DNA of 64,000 nucleotides from Gaoshiqia sp050178015 (lineage in GTDB: Bacteria > Bacteroidota > Bacteroidia > Bacteroidales > Prolixibacteraceae): positions 48,709-112,708 of the forward strand of contig JBFXGM010000014.1 of assembly GCA_050178015.1 (NCBI GenBank), in the 5' to 3' direction. A model generated the notes under the pieces. The model was not told the DNA's origin. It searched no databases and saw only the letters and a list, made by a program, of their open reading frames with translations. Of the stretch, positions 9,457 to 18,688 are shown piece after piece. The translations under genes were made by a program, and so were the position numbers. The number at the start of each line of letters is the position of its first letter. The first letter of the stretch is position 1.

Positions 9457-10389
9457 ATGACCATGCAAGAGGGAAAATATCAGCTGCTCGCCATCGTTGG
9501 GCCAACTGCTTCGGGTAAAACAACCGTGGCTGCTCACGCAGCTCAAATGCTCAACGGCGAGGTAATTTCGGCCGACTCGCGCCAGGTGTACCGGGGAATG
9601 GACTTGGGAACGGGCAAGGATTACGCCGACTACGAAATTGACGGGCATAGCATCCCGTATCACCTGATTGATATGGTGGATGCAGGCTACGAATACAATG
9701 TATTTGAATATCAGCATGATTTTCTGAAAGTGTATGCCGATGTGACCGGCCGGGGCAAGTTTCCGGTGTTGTGCGGGGGTAGTGGTTTGTACCTCGAAGC
9801 GGTCCTGAAAAATTACAAACTGGTGCAGGTTCCTCACAACGAAGAGTTACGGCGACAATTGCAGGACAAAAGTCTGGATGAGTTAACCGAAGTCCTGAAA
9901 ACCTACAAATCCGATCTGCACAACATTACCGACATCGAGAATAAAAAGCGGGCGCTGCGTGCCATCGAAATTGAAGACTATCTAATGTCGCATCCCGAAA
10001 TAGATACGCACATGCCCGAAATGAAAAGTTTGGTGGTTGGGGTGAAGTTTGACAGGCTGAGCCGTCGTCGCCGCATTTCTGAACGTCTAAAGCAACGACT
10101 GGACGAAGGTATGCTGGCCGAGGTGCAAGCATTGCTCGACAAGGGGTTGAGTCCGGAACAACTAACTTATTACGGGCTGGAGTACAAGTACCTGACCCAG
10201 CATTTAACAGGGGAACTGACTTTTGATGAAATGTTTTCGGGCCTGGAAACAGCCATCCACCAGTTTGCCAAACGGCAGATGACTTGGTTTCGGCGCATGG
10301 AACGCCAGGGTACCCACATTCATTGGCTGGACGGCTATATGCCACTGGCCGAAAAACTCGAACGGATCAAATTCTGGCTGGAACACTGA
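9457..10389 (+). CDS. miaA: tRNA dimethylallyltransferase MiaA
   Basis: MiaA adds a dimethylallyl group to A37 of tRNAs reading codons that begin with U. The 310-residue protein has the P-loop AIVGPTASGKTT, then ISADSRQVYRGMDLGTGK, YHLIDMVDAG, and LCGGSGLYLEAVL, all family hallmarks. The end carries the conserved QFAKRQMTWFRRM. The start at 9457 is ATG with a second ATG two codons on; either is possible. Confidence 0.97.
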   Translation: MTMQEGKYQLLAIVGPTASGKTTVAAHAAQMLNGEVISADSRQVYRGMDLGTGKDYADYEIDGHSIPYHLIDMVDAGYEYNVFEYQHDFLKVYADVTGRGKFPVLCGGSGLYLEAVLKNYKLVQVPHNEELRRQLQDKSLDELTEVLKTYKSDLHNITDIENKKRALRAIEIEDYLMSHPEIDTHMPEMKSLVVGVKFDRLSRRRRISERLKQRLDEGMLAEVQALLDKGLSPEQLTYYGLEYKYLTQHLTGELTFDEMFSGLETAIHQFAKRQMTWFRRMERQGTHIHWLDGYMPLAEKLERIKFWLEH

Positions 10390-10440
10390 TGTTCCAAAAC
10401 AGAAAGAGATCCGTTCCCGTCAAAAAATAATAAACCTTTG

Positions 10441-11919
10441 TTATCCTTTTCCAATGCTTTTTAATTCAAAACCGATTGAAGTAATTTCTTTCCGGTTCAG
10501 GATGTTCCGTCCATCAAAAATGAATGCCGGTTTTAGCATGTGGTCATAAATCTGCTGCCAATCGTAGCCTTTAAATTCATCCCATTCGGTAAGAATGGCG
10601 GTGGCATGGGCATTTTTCAGGGCGTCGTAGGGCGAATCATGTACCGTCACTAAACTGCGGATTTCAACAGCGCTCAAGGCGCTAAATTGAGAGGCCGTAC
10701 ATGGATTATCGTTGCGGCGGTGTTTTTGAAGGTATTCCAGGTCGCCATAAATTTGTTCCGCAGTTACCTTGGGGTCGTACACATGAATTTCGGCCCGGTC
10801 CTGCAGCAATTCGTCGGCTACATAAATGGCAGCCGATTCGCGCGTATCATTCGTATCTTTTTTGAAGGCCCAGCCCAGGAAGGCAATCTTCTTGCCCGAT
10901 ACGGTGTTGAACAGCGTATCAATAATTTGTTTGGCGAACCGGTGTTTCTGGTAATCGTTTAGCTTGACCACCTGTTCCCAGTAGTCAGCCACTTCGGGAA
11001 GGTTAAAATGGCGGCACAAATAGACCAGGTTGAGAATGTCTTTTTGGAAGCAGCTCCCTCCAAAACCCACCGACGACTTCAGAAATTTTGGTCCGATGCG
11101 GGAATCCATTCCAATTGCATGGGCAACCTCGTCCACATCGGCTCCGGTGCGTTCGCAAAGGGCAGAGATGGCATTGATAGAAGAGATGCGTTGCGCCAAA
11201 AAGGCGTTGGCCGTCAATTTTGATAATTCGGATGACCAGATGCGCGTGGTGACGATCCGTTCGCGAGGTACCCAATTGGCGTAAACATCGGCCAAGGCCT
11301 GCTCGGCGCGTTTTCCGTCTTCGTTATCTTCGCTGCCGATCAACATGCGGTCGGCATAAAGCAGGTCGTTGATGGCGGTGCCTTCAGCTAAAAATTCCGG
11401 GTTGGAAAGAACCGCAAATTTGGGGCGGGATGCTGCTAGTTGTGTGTCTTTCCCGTTGGTCGCGGCAGCATCCAAAATGGTGCGGATGGCCTGGGCTGTG
11501 CGCACCGGCAGGGTCGATTTTTCGACCACGATCTTATCATCGGTAGCGATTTCTGCAATTTGGCGGGCGCAAAGTTCCACGTATTTCAGGTCGGCAGCCA
11601 TGCCTTTGCCCACCCCGTATGTCTTGGTGGGTGTGTTTACCGAGATGAAAATCATCTGGGCTTCGCGTATGGCGCCTTCCACATCGGTGGAGAAAAAGAG
11701 GTTACGTCCGCGAGCTTCGGCCACTACTTCAGGCAACCCGGGTTCGTACACCGGCAGACGGTCCAAATCCGTTTGGTTCCAGTCGGCAATACGTTGTGCG
11801 TTGATGTCAACAACGGTAACTTTGATATGCGGGCACTGCCTGGCAATTACGGCCATCGTAGGGCCGCCCACGTATCCTGCTCCAATGCAGGCAATTTTGG
11901 TAATGTTGGTTGCTATCAT
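10441..11919 (-). CDS. UDP-glucose 6-dehydrogenase, eukaryotic-like type
   Basis: It oxidises UDP-glucose to UDP-glucuronate with two NAD+. The 492-residue protein has an N-terminal Rossmann fold (IACIGAGYVGGPTMAVIA), the NTPTKTYG loop, the VEKSTLPV strand, and the catalytic Cys in GFGGSCFQKDI. The C-terminal UDP-binding part has AFKKDTNDTRES. The loop sequence and the length of nearly 500 residues resemble the animal and plant UGDH type more than the short 430-residue bacterial form. It lies directly downstream of two polysaccharide export genes, so it likely makes uronic-acid precursors for the same polymer. Confidence 0.93.
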   Translation of the reverse strand: MIATNITKIACIGAGYVGGPTMAVIARQCPHIKVTVVDINAQRIADWNQTDLDRLPVYEPGLPEVVAEARGRNLFFSTDVEGAIREAQMIFISVNTPTKTYGVGKGMAADLKYVELCARQIAEIATDDKIVVEKSTLPVRTAQAIRTILDAAATNGKDTQLAASRPKFAVLSNPEFLAEGTAINDLLYADRMLIGSEDNEDGKRAEQALADVYANWVPRERIVTTRIWSSELSKLTANAFLAQRISSINAISALCERTGADVDEVAHAIGMDSRIGPKFLKSSVGFGGSCFQKDILNLVYLCRHFNLPEVADYWEQVVKLNDYQKHRFAKQIIDTLFNTVSGKKIAFLGWAFKKDTNDTRESAAIYVADELLQDRAEIHVYDPKVTAEQIYGDLEYLQKHRRNDNPCTASQFSALSAVEIRSLVTVHDSPYDALKNAHATAILTEWDEFKGYDWQQIYDHMLKPAFIFDGRNILNRKEITSIGFELKSIGKG

Positions 11920-11938
11920 AAGTGGATGTTTTTTATTA

Positions 11939-13069
11939 TCAATTAACTTCGAGCCATCGTTTTTTTACCGAGCCCATAAATTCTTTGCCGAAAACCACTC
12001 CGGTGCCGATAATTCCTCCTAAAAATATCCAAACAATCAGGATGAGTGAGCGTTTAGGCGCCGATTTTTCGGTAGGAATACGTACCGGATCGATTACTGT
12101 AAGTACAGGGGTATCTTCTTTCACCTGTATTTGTGCCTGCTCCAGTTGTTTGGCCAACTCGGAATAAACCGAATAGGCAATGTTGTATTGGCTGAGCAGT
12201 TGTTCCTCTTCGGTTTGCGCCATTGCTGTCGAAACGTTTTTGTTGCGGTCGCGGAACAGGGCCAGCTTCTTTTGGGCCTCCTCAAATTCGGTCTTTTTCT
12301 CGTTGTAGCGGTCCTGTATGAAGTTTAACTGCGTGGCCGCTTTTTCAATTTTGTACCGGGTGATGTAATCCTGCAGCATCGTCTGTGCTTTTTGCGCTAC
12401 TTCGGCAGCCAGCCGGGCATCGCCAAAGGTGGTACTTAACGATAGGTACCCTTCTTTGTCGTTCAGTTCCAGGCTAATTTGCTCGTCCAATATTTTTCTG
12501 ACTTTTTCCTGTTCATCCGTTAAGGATAATAATTGACCGGGGGAAAGCTGTTCATCATCAGCAAGCTCGTTTCCTTTTAAGGCTTTAATGATAACGCCGG
12601 GCAGGCCCAGTGTATATTTAATGAAAACGGAACCAATTCCTGCTTTTTGATGGTCGGTGTAGAATTCATACAGGCTGACCGGTTGCTCCACGCCTGGGCA
12701 ATGGAACGTGGAGTTCATCAGTTCGAGCTGGAATGGCAACGATTTGATGATCCGAGGATACATTAACGGCGAAAGCGATTCGCTGGTGCCCATGTTGTTC
12801 AGGTTGAACCCGGCCATGGCGGCCAGTGAGGAAAGCCCGCCCAACTTGGAACTTTGGCTGTTGGCCGACTGTGGCACAATGGTGGTGGAGGCTGTGAACT
12901 TGTTGGGCGATACAAGTGCCACCAACACGCCCAGCACGGCCCCGGCAACCACATATCGAAGGATGGTGCCCCGGCCATTCCAGAGCGTTTTGGCCAGTTC
13001 AATCAGATCAATTTCGTCATCAGCAGCGTTATGTGTTACTTGCGGTTGTGTATTGTTCGAGTTTTCCAT
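11939..13069 (-). CDS. Wzz-like polysaccharide chain-length / co-polymerase protein
   Basis: The 376-residue inner-membrane protein has one membrane helix near residues 45-65 (VVAGAVLGVLVALVSP). A long periplasmic part follows, with coiled coil around residues 225-300, and then a second helix (LILIVWIFLGGIIGTGVVF) close to the C-terminus. The proline-rich VIDPVRIPTEKSAPKRS motif before the last helix is typical of Wzz/PCP proteins. No tyrosine kinase domain is fused to it. It controls polymer length together with the SLBB export protein encoded upstream. The start at 13069 (MENSNNTQPQ) is preferred to an in-frame ATG 33 bp earlier. Confidence 0.9.
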   Translation of the reverse strand: MENSNNTQPQVTHNAADDEIDLIELAKTLWNGRGTILRYVVAGAVLGVLVALVSPNKFTASTTIVPQSANSQSSKLGGLSSLAAMAGFNLNNMGTSESLSPLMYPRIIKSLPFQLELMNSTFHCPGVEQPVSLYEFYTDHQKAGIGSVFIKYTLGLPGVIIKALKGNELADDEQLSPGQLLSLTDEQEKVRKILDEQISLELNDKEGYLSLSTTFGDARLAAEVAQKAQTMLQDYITRYKIEKAATQLNFIQDRYNEKKTEFEEAQKKLALFRDRNKNVSTAMAQTEEEQLLSQYNIAYSVYSELAKQLEQAQIQVKEDTPVLTVIDPVRIPTEKSAPKRSLILIVWIFLGGIIGTGVVFGKEFMGSVKKRWLEVN

Positions 13070-13140
13070 AGCTATTCTTTTTCTTACCGGTCTGATGTCC
13101 ATTGGCTTACGGTAGCTGTATCCTTGTTCGGTTGATTCCC

Positions 13141-13386
13141 TTATTTTTTGTTTCTGACAGCATTGATGATGTTGCGCATTTCCTCCATGCTGGTTGCCTT
13201 TGGGGCATTGTTGTTGAAATTTTGCGAAATATTTCGCGAATATTCATTTCCCGTAGGTACTGGCACCTTAACCACAATTGATTCTGGTTCTGTTTCTTTT
13301 ATCACTTTTACCAGATTGAGTTCCACCAAGGCATCCAGGATTTTTTCAGCCTTGTTGTTCAGGATTTTTATTTTCAATGTTTTCAT
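13141..13386 (-). CDS. Small protein of unknown function in export operon
   Basis: An 81-residue reading frame lies between the SLBB export gene and the Wzz gene, on the same strand. It starts MKTLKIKILNNKAEKILDAL, has a VVKVPVP strand, and ends MRNIINAVRNKK. It has no signal peptide or membrane helix. The look (short, helix-strand, Lys-rich) resembles small antitoxin-like or adaptor proteins, but I do not recognise it. Its position inside the operon suggests real expression. Confidence 0.6.
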   Translation of the reverse strand: MKTLKIKILNNKAEKILDALVELNLVKVIKETEPESIVVKVPVPTGNEYSRNISQNFNNNAPKATSMEEMRNIINAVRNKK

Positions 13387-13422
13387 ATAGTTGTTAGAAT
13401 GGTGAATTCATGGATATTCAAG

Positions 13423-15867
13423 TTATCTAAGAACGGCAGCAATCGCTACGGCCAGGGAGGAAAGCGTACTGGTGATGGCCAGCCATTTGCCGGTATTGTC
13501 CGTATCCTTCTTTTCGGGTTTTGCTGGGACAATGATTTGGCTCCCAGGTTCCACCCGAGGATATCTTTTCATGAGAAAACTCCGGGTAACGTCGGTGGTA
13601 CCATTGCTGTAAACCACGTAAACTTTGTTCTTTTTTGCATTTTGGCTGAACCCGCCGGTATTGTTAATGTAGTATTTCATACCACGTCCGCGCTCCCAGG
13701 CCAAGCCAATGGGGTTCATCACTTCGCCGTTCACCCAGATTTCTTCTGTGCGCATTGGAACGCTTAGCTGGTCGCCATCGCGTAGAAAATAATCGTAGGA
13801 AGAACCTGGCTGCTGCATGATTTTTTCCAGTCGAAGTTCAAGACTTTCGAATTGCTCCGGCATTTCTACCTGAAGGGATGAGTCGCTGCTTTCCTGTAGT
13901 CGCTGGATTGTTTCCAGCTGGGCCTTTTGCTGGTCCGCGATGGAACGTTTTAGTTTTGCCCCTTCGGCAAAAGCGTAGGGGGTCAATCCACCGGCCCGTT
14001 TGAGCAGGTCGGAAATGCGCTCGTTCTTGTCGCTGATGCTGTATTCACCCGGAAATTGAACTTCTCCCTCGATGCGTACTGTTTTTTGCACTTGGTACGA
14101 AGGTGCCTTGCGGATGTAAACCTGGTCAAACGGTTTTAATACGAAAGCGGCATCTTCTGAAGTAAGTTGCAGGTTCCGGTCGATCTCAAACTGAAACAGC
14201 GAGGCCAGTTTGCTGTTGATGGTGCTGGCTTCTTCTTTGCTGTTCCGCCGGGCCACCTCAATGTACGATTCACTGGCTGCTTCGGTCATGCCACCAGCTA
14301 TGAAAATGAGGTCTTTCAGGGTCATGTTTCTGAAAAAGCCATATTCCCCTGCTGCCAACACTTCTCCCAAAATGCGCACGGTTTTCTTTTCACCCATGCT
14401 GAAAATGTCGCGGATGATGACCTGGTCTTCCCGTTGAAGCACCGGATCGTTTGCGCCGCTGAACAAATCGCCCAGATCGAATGGGATGGTGGTGGGAAAA
14501 AGCTGTTCGTCGAGACGGATGATCAGGCCGCGTTGGGCATAATAATCTTCGCGGAGGCCACCGGCTTTTCCAATTAAGTTGGAAAGGGTCATGCCCTCAT
14601 TCAATGCATACGTGCCGGGACGAAAAACGGCCCCTTCAATGCTGACACGGTTTTCGAATCGGTCAATCACTTCTTCGGCGCGGATCAGATCGCCGTTTTT
14701 CAGTCCAAAGCTGTCAAACTGATTTTGCTCCAGGTCAACTAACTGGTATTGGTCGTTGGTAAAGCGGGTCAGTAATACGCGCGATTGGGCGGCAGCTTCG
14801 CTGAAACCCCCGGTAAACTGGAGGAGTTCGCTAACATTTTCGCCTTCTTTTAATTCGAAAATACCCTGGCGTTTGAAAGCGCCGATCGTTTCTACCCGTT
14901 TCAGGTAAGTAGGGATGTAAATAATATCCTGATCGCGCAGTGAAATGTTGTTTTTCGTATTCGAACGGATCAGGTAATCATACACGTCAATTTCGGCAAA
15001 AAGGCGGTTGTCGCGGATGATGCGTATGTTGCGGAAAGACCCGTTTTCGCCCGGGCCTCCCGACAAATACAGGGCATTAAATGCCGAAGCCGTGGCTGGC
15101 AAGGTGTAGGTGCCAGGGGCGATGACCTCGCCAATTACGTTTACTTTGATCGAACGCGGGTTGTTGAGGCTCACCTCAGCGTAGGTGTTTGGGTTTGCCC
15201 CGGCCATGCCGTTGTAAATGGAGGTCAGCCGTTTCAGCAAAAGCTCTTTGGCCGCTGCATAGTTCAGGTTGGCCACTTTCACCGGCCCAACGTCGGGAAT
15301 ATTGACAGCGCCATTGGCATCAATCTGCAACAGATAAGTTTGTTGGCTGGCGCCCCAAACCTGGATGTTCACTTCGTCGCCAATGCCCAGCACATAGTCT
15401 GCCGGTACCGGAATAGTCACCGAAGGTTCAAAGGTCAGGTTTTCCTGGTTGAACAAATGATAACCAAACAGTTTCTTGTTTTTTTCAGAAACTTCCGGCA
15501 GTTCTTTTTTTTGTGAAATCTCCATTTCCGTACTATCCTTGCCCACATACAGGTCTGTTGTGCCGGGAAGTTTTTGGTTGATTTTGGTCATGCTGCTTTT
15601 CGTACCTGTTTCGCCCGAGAATTTCATCTGGTTGATGCGCCGGGTGAGCTGATCAATTTGCTGTTGGGTGGCGCCGCGGGCCTTGGCCAATTGGATGGCC
15701 TGTTCCTGGCTCAAACCACGGGCGTTTATTTCTTCGATGATTTGCTTAATTTGCTGATCGGAAAGGTTTTCGACCTTAACCGATGAAGCTTCGCGTTGGG
15801 CTAGCGAGACAGTTGCTGTTCCCAACAGGCAGAAAAATAAAAGGAAGAGAAAAATTTGTTTAGACAT
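13423..15867 (-). CDS. Polysaccharide export protein with multiple SLBB domains (Wza-like)
   Basis: The 814-residue secreted protein has a signal peptide (residues 1-23) and a Poly_export domain around residues 150-240 (YVLGIGDEVNIQVWGASQQTYLLQIDANG). At least five SLBB repeats follow, each with an EGxVxxPGxYxL pattern such as VIGEVIAPGTYTLP and IEGEVQFPGEYSI. It has one C-terminal membrane helix (WLAITSTLSSLAVAIAAVL). It should form the outer-membrane export channel for a polysaccharide. It heads the leftward set with the 81-residue gene, the Wzz-like gene and UDP-glucose dehydrogenase. Confidence 0.93.
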   Translation of the reverse strand: MSKQIFLFLLFFCLLGTATVSLAQREASSVKVENLSDQQIKQIIEEINARGLSQEQAIQLAKARGATQQQIDQLTRRINQMKFSGETGTKSSMTKINQKLPGTTDLYVGKDSTEMEISQKKELPEVSEKNKKLFGYHLFNQENLTFEPSVTIPVPADYVLGIGDEVNIQVWGASQQTYLLQIDANGAVNIPDVGPVKVANLNYAAAKELLLKRLTSIYNGMAGANPNTYAEVSLNNPRSIKVNVIGEVIAPGTYTLPATASAFNALYLSGGPGENGSFRNIRIIRDNRLFAEIDVYDYLIRSNTKNNISLRDQDIIYIPTYLKRVETIGAFKRQGIFELKEGENVSELLQFTGGFSEAAAQSRVLLTRFTNDQYQLVDLEQNQFDSFGLKNGDLIRAEEVIDRFENRVSIEGAVFRPGTYALNEGMTLSNLIGKAGGLREDYYAQRGLIIRLDEQLFPTTIPFDLGDLFSGANDPVLQREDQVIIRDIFSMGEKKTVRILGEVLAAGEYGFFRNMTLKDLIFIAGGMTEAASESYIEVARRNSKEEASTINSKLASLFQFEIDRNLQLTSEDAAFVLKPFDQVYIRKAPSYQVQKTVRIEGEVQFPGEYSISDKNERISDLLKRAGGLTPYAFAEGAKLKRSIADQQKAQLETIQRLQESSDSSLQVEMPEQFESLELRLEKIMQQPGSSYDYFLRDGDQLSVPMRTEEIWVNGEVMNPIGLAWERGRGMKYYINNTGGFSQNAKKNKVYVVYSNGTTDVTRSFLMKRYPRVEPGSQIIVPAKPEKKDTDNTGKWLAITSTLSSLAVAIAAVLR

Positions 15868-16344
15868 GTGATCGTATTTATGTGCCTGAATGTATCTGAT
15901 AACTAGTTTTTTTCAGTTTTGTTGCCAAGCCGGTTCCCGCTAAACCGTTCATTCCGGATCAGCTTTGCGTAAAACAGGCGTAAGTTATTGCTTTTGAAGC
16001 TTTTTTCAATATTAGTGATAACAAAAACATTCCCGGTGTGATTTCAGAAACATTTCCGGTTGGCAAATTTAAGGATTTATCTGTTTAGTCACAGGAATAT
16101 TTTCTATTGTTAAGTTATTTTTTTTAGCTCATCCTTTTCTTTTTATCGTTTATTCTGGTTCAACTAATTTTTGGTCTTTCTTTACTGACATTCATTGGTT
16201 TTGAGTGCATGAGGCTTTCTTAAATGGTTTGAAATTAGTCGCATTAACCTGCCAGGTTTAAGGATTTGTTAACTGAAAATTAGCTGTTTCGGACGAAAAT
16301 GTGTTACCTTTGCGCCCCTTAAATGTAATAGAAAGACTTGACGA
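15868..16344 (+). other. Intergenic region between divergent genes
   Basis: These 477 bp are AT-rich, with no open frame I can support. They must hold the promoter of the leftward polysaccharide export operon and that of the rightward ABC-F gene. Only the latter has a clear -7 box (TACCTTTG at 16305-16312). I see no strong hairpin or repeat. Confidence 0.7.
16305..16312 (+). promoter_or_regulatory. -7 box (TACCTTTG) for the ABC-F gene
   Basis: TACCTTTG fits TAnnTTTG and lies 33 bp before the ABC-F start codon. This leaves a short leader of about 25 bases, usual for Bacteroidetes. Confidence 0.65.
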
Positions 16345-17961
16345 ATGATTACTGTTTCAAATTTGGCGATCCAGTTTGGGAAGAAGCCGCTTTTTGCTGA
16401 TGTAAACCTGAAATTTACCCCCGGAAACTGTTATGGGGTCATTGGTGCCAATGGCGCCGGAAAATCCACATTCCTGCGATTGATCTCGGGCGAATTGGAC
16501 CCAACCCGCGGTTCTGTGCTGATGGGGCCTGGCGAACGGCTTTCGGTACTGAAACAGGAGCACCACGCATTCGACGAATTTCCGGTATTGGACACGGTTC
16601 TGATGGGGCACAAAGAGCTGTGGCGGGTGATGAAGGAAAAAGAGGTGCTGTATGCCAAAACTGATTTTTCGGAAGAAGACGGACACCTGGCTGCCAAACT
16701 GGAAGATGAATTTGCCCAAATGGACGGGTGGAATGCCGAAAGTGATGCGGCCATGTTGCTTAGTGGTTTGGGAATTAAAGAGGAATTTCATTACCAGTTG
16801 ATGAAAGACCTGGACGCAAAAGTAAAAGTGCGGGTATTGCTGGCGCAGGCGTTGTTTGGCAACCCCGATAACCTGTTGCTCGACGAACCAACCAACGACC
16901 TCGACCTGGAGACGGTTTTGTGGCTGGAAAACTATCTCGGCAACAGCCAAAATACGGTCATCGTGGTGTCGCACGACCGTCACTTTTTGGACAATGTTTG
17001 TACTGATGTGGTGGACATTGATTATGGGAAAATCCACGCGTTTTCCGGAAACTATACGTTCTGGTACGAATCGAGCCAGCTGGCACTCCGGCAGCAGGCA
17101 GCGGCCAACAAGAAAGCTGAAGAAAAGCGAAAAGAACTGCAGGAATTTATCAGTCGGTTTAGTGCCAACGTGGCCAAGTCGAAGCAAACAACCAGCCGCA
17201 AGAAGATGTTGGAAAAACTTAATATCGAAGAAATTGAGCCGTCAACCCGGCGTTACCCCGGCATCATTTTTCAACCCGAACGGCAAACGGGCGATCGCGT
17301 GTTGCGTGTTGAAGAACTGAGCTACGAACAGGATGGCGAGGTGTTTTTCAAAGATGCCACTTTCACCATCGAAAAAGACGATAAAGTGGTTTTTCTGGGG
17401 AAAGATAACCGCGTGATGTCCATCTTCTTTAAAATTATCTTGGGAGAACTGGAGCCCACAGCCGGCACGTTTGAATGGGGCGTGACCATCAAAAGGGCCT
17501 ACCTGCCGATGGATAATACCGAATATTTTACCGAGAATAAGAAATTGTATGAATGGTTAGGCGATTATTCGCACGATACCAGCGAGGCTTTCCTGCGCGG
17601 GTACCTCGGGAAGATGCTGTTCTCTGGCGATGATTTGCAGAAAAATGTACAAGTGCTTTCGGGTGGTGAAAAGATGCGCTGTATGATTTCGCGCATGATG
17701 CTGGAGCACCCGAACACGGTCATTCTCGACCACCCGACAAACCACCTGGATATGGAATCGATCCAGTCATTCAACAACAATATGAAGGTTTTCCCTGGCC
17801 AAATACTGATGGCATCGCACGACCACGAGTTTATCAGCACCGTTTGTACGCGCGTGATTGACCTGACTCCGGAAGGCGTGATCGATAAATACATGGACTT
17901 TGAAGAATATCTGACCGATGAAAAAATCAGAGCGAACCGCGAGGCCCGCTATCATCGGTAA
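16345..17961 (+). CDS. ABC-F ATPase (YbiT-like ribosome-associated protein)
   Basis: The 538-residue soluble protein has two ABC cassettes. The first has Walker A GANGAGKST and Walker B LLLDEPTNDLDLET. The second has a degenerate Walker A (LGKDNRVMS), signature LSGGEKMR, and Walker B VILDHPTNHLDMES, where Asp-His replaces the usual Asp-Glu. The first cassette also lacks a standard LSGGQ (it has KVKVRVLLAQ). A charged linker of about 80 residues joins them. There is no membrane domain, so it acts on ribosomes or translation rather than transport. The degenerate motifs are a common feature of the Bacteroidetes YbiT-type group, as far as I know. Confidence 0.92.
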   Translation: MITVSNLAIQFGKKPLFADVNLKFTPGNCYGVIGANGAGKSTFLRLISGELDPTRGSVLMGPGERLSVLKQEHHAFDEFPVLDTVLMGHKELWRVMKEKEVLYAKTDFSEEDGHLAAKLEDEFAQMDGWNAESDAAMLLSGLGIKEEFHYQLMKDLDAKVKVRVLLAQALFGNPDNLLLDEPTNDLDLETVLWLENYLGNSQNTVIVVSHDRHFLDNVCTDVVDIDYGKIHAFSGNYTFWYESSQLALRQQAAANKKAEEKRKELQEFISRFSANVAKSKQTTSRKKMLEKLNIEEIEPSTRRYPGIIFQPERQTGDRVLRVEELSYEQDGEVFFKDATFTIEKDDKVVFLGKDNRVMSIFFKIILGELEPTAGTFEWGVTIKRAYLPMDNTEYFTENKKLYEWLGDYSHDTSEAFLRGYLGKMLFSGDDLQKNVQVLSGGEKMRCMISRMMLEHPNTVILDHPTNHLDMESIQSFNNNMKVFPGQILMASHDHEFISTVCTRVIDLTPEGVIDKYMDFEEYLTDEKIRANREARYHR

Positions 17962-18108
17962 TATAAGGTAAAAGTCAAAAGTAAAAAGGCAAAAAAGGAA
18001 GACGGTTGGTAATCAGCCGTCTTTCTTCGTTTTAATGAATATTCTTTTGTTGACATTTGGGGGGCAAGCTGAACTTGACTTAGTTTTGGTGTTTCCTTCG
18101 AGCTTGGT

Positions 18109-18116
18109 TACATTTG
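18109..18116 (+). promoter_or_regulatory. -7 box (TACATTTG) for the Nudix gene
   Basis: TACATTTG lies 19 bp before the Nudix start. A TTGG lies 20 bp upstream at 18085, matching the Bacteroidetes -33/-7 spacing. Confidence 0.65.
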
Positions 18117-18134
18117 CGTTTAAACTTTACCAGT

Positions 18135-18662
18135 ATGGATTCAGCTATTCCTCCTGTTCAGTTCTTTCGGTATTGCCCGCGTTGCGGTTCTGCAAACTTT
18201 AACCAGCTGGGCGACCGTGCCAAAAAATGCGTTCAATGCGGTTTTACCTATTATTTTAATACATCGGCTGCCGTGGCGGCCCTGATTTTTGATCCGCAGG
18301 GGCGGTTGATGTTTGCACGTCGGGCCATTCAGCCTCATTTGGGCATGCTTGATTTGCCCGGCGGTTTTATTGAACCGATGGAGACTGCAGAGGAGGCCAT
18401 TTGCCGCGAATTGAAAGAGGAGCTTGGCGTAACGGTTCAAAGCCTGGAGTACTTTGGTTCCTTTCCAAACGAATATCCTTATTCCGGAATCTCGGTTTTT
18501 ACGCTCGATCTCACATTCAGGGTAACTGTTGTTTCGTTGGAGAACATGGTGCCGATGGACGATGTTGCGTCTATCGAGTTTTATTACCCGCACGAGGTTG
18601 ATCTCAGCGAGGTGCCATCTAATTCTATCCGTCTTGCCTTGCAGAAATTGCAGGAAAAGTAA
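18135..18662 (+). CDS. Nudix hydrolase with N-terminal zinc ribbon (NudC-like)
   Basis: The 175-residue protein opens with a zinc ribbon, where YCPRCGS and KKCVQCGF supply two Cys pairs. It then has the Nudix box GGFIEPMETAEEAICRELKEEL, which fits GX5EX7REUXEEXGU. The closest look is the family of NAD-pyrophosphatase-like or ADP-ribose hydrolases with a zinc ribbon, but the substrate is open. The start at 18135 is set by the promoter box just upstream. It is 26 bp from aminopeptidase P and probably shares its transcript. Confidence 0.9.
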   Translation: MDSAIPPVQFFRYCPRCGSANFNQLGDRAKKCVQCGFTYYFNTSAAVAALIFDPQGRLMFARRAIQPHLGMLDLPGGFIEPMETAEEAICRELKEELGVTVQSLEYFGSFPNEYPYSGISVFTLDLTFRVTVVSLENMVPMDDVASIEFYYPHEVDLSEVPSNSIRLALQKLQEK

Positions 18663-18688
18663 TTATTTCAACCTAATCAGGGAAAGCG

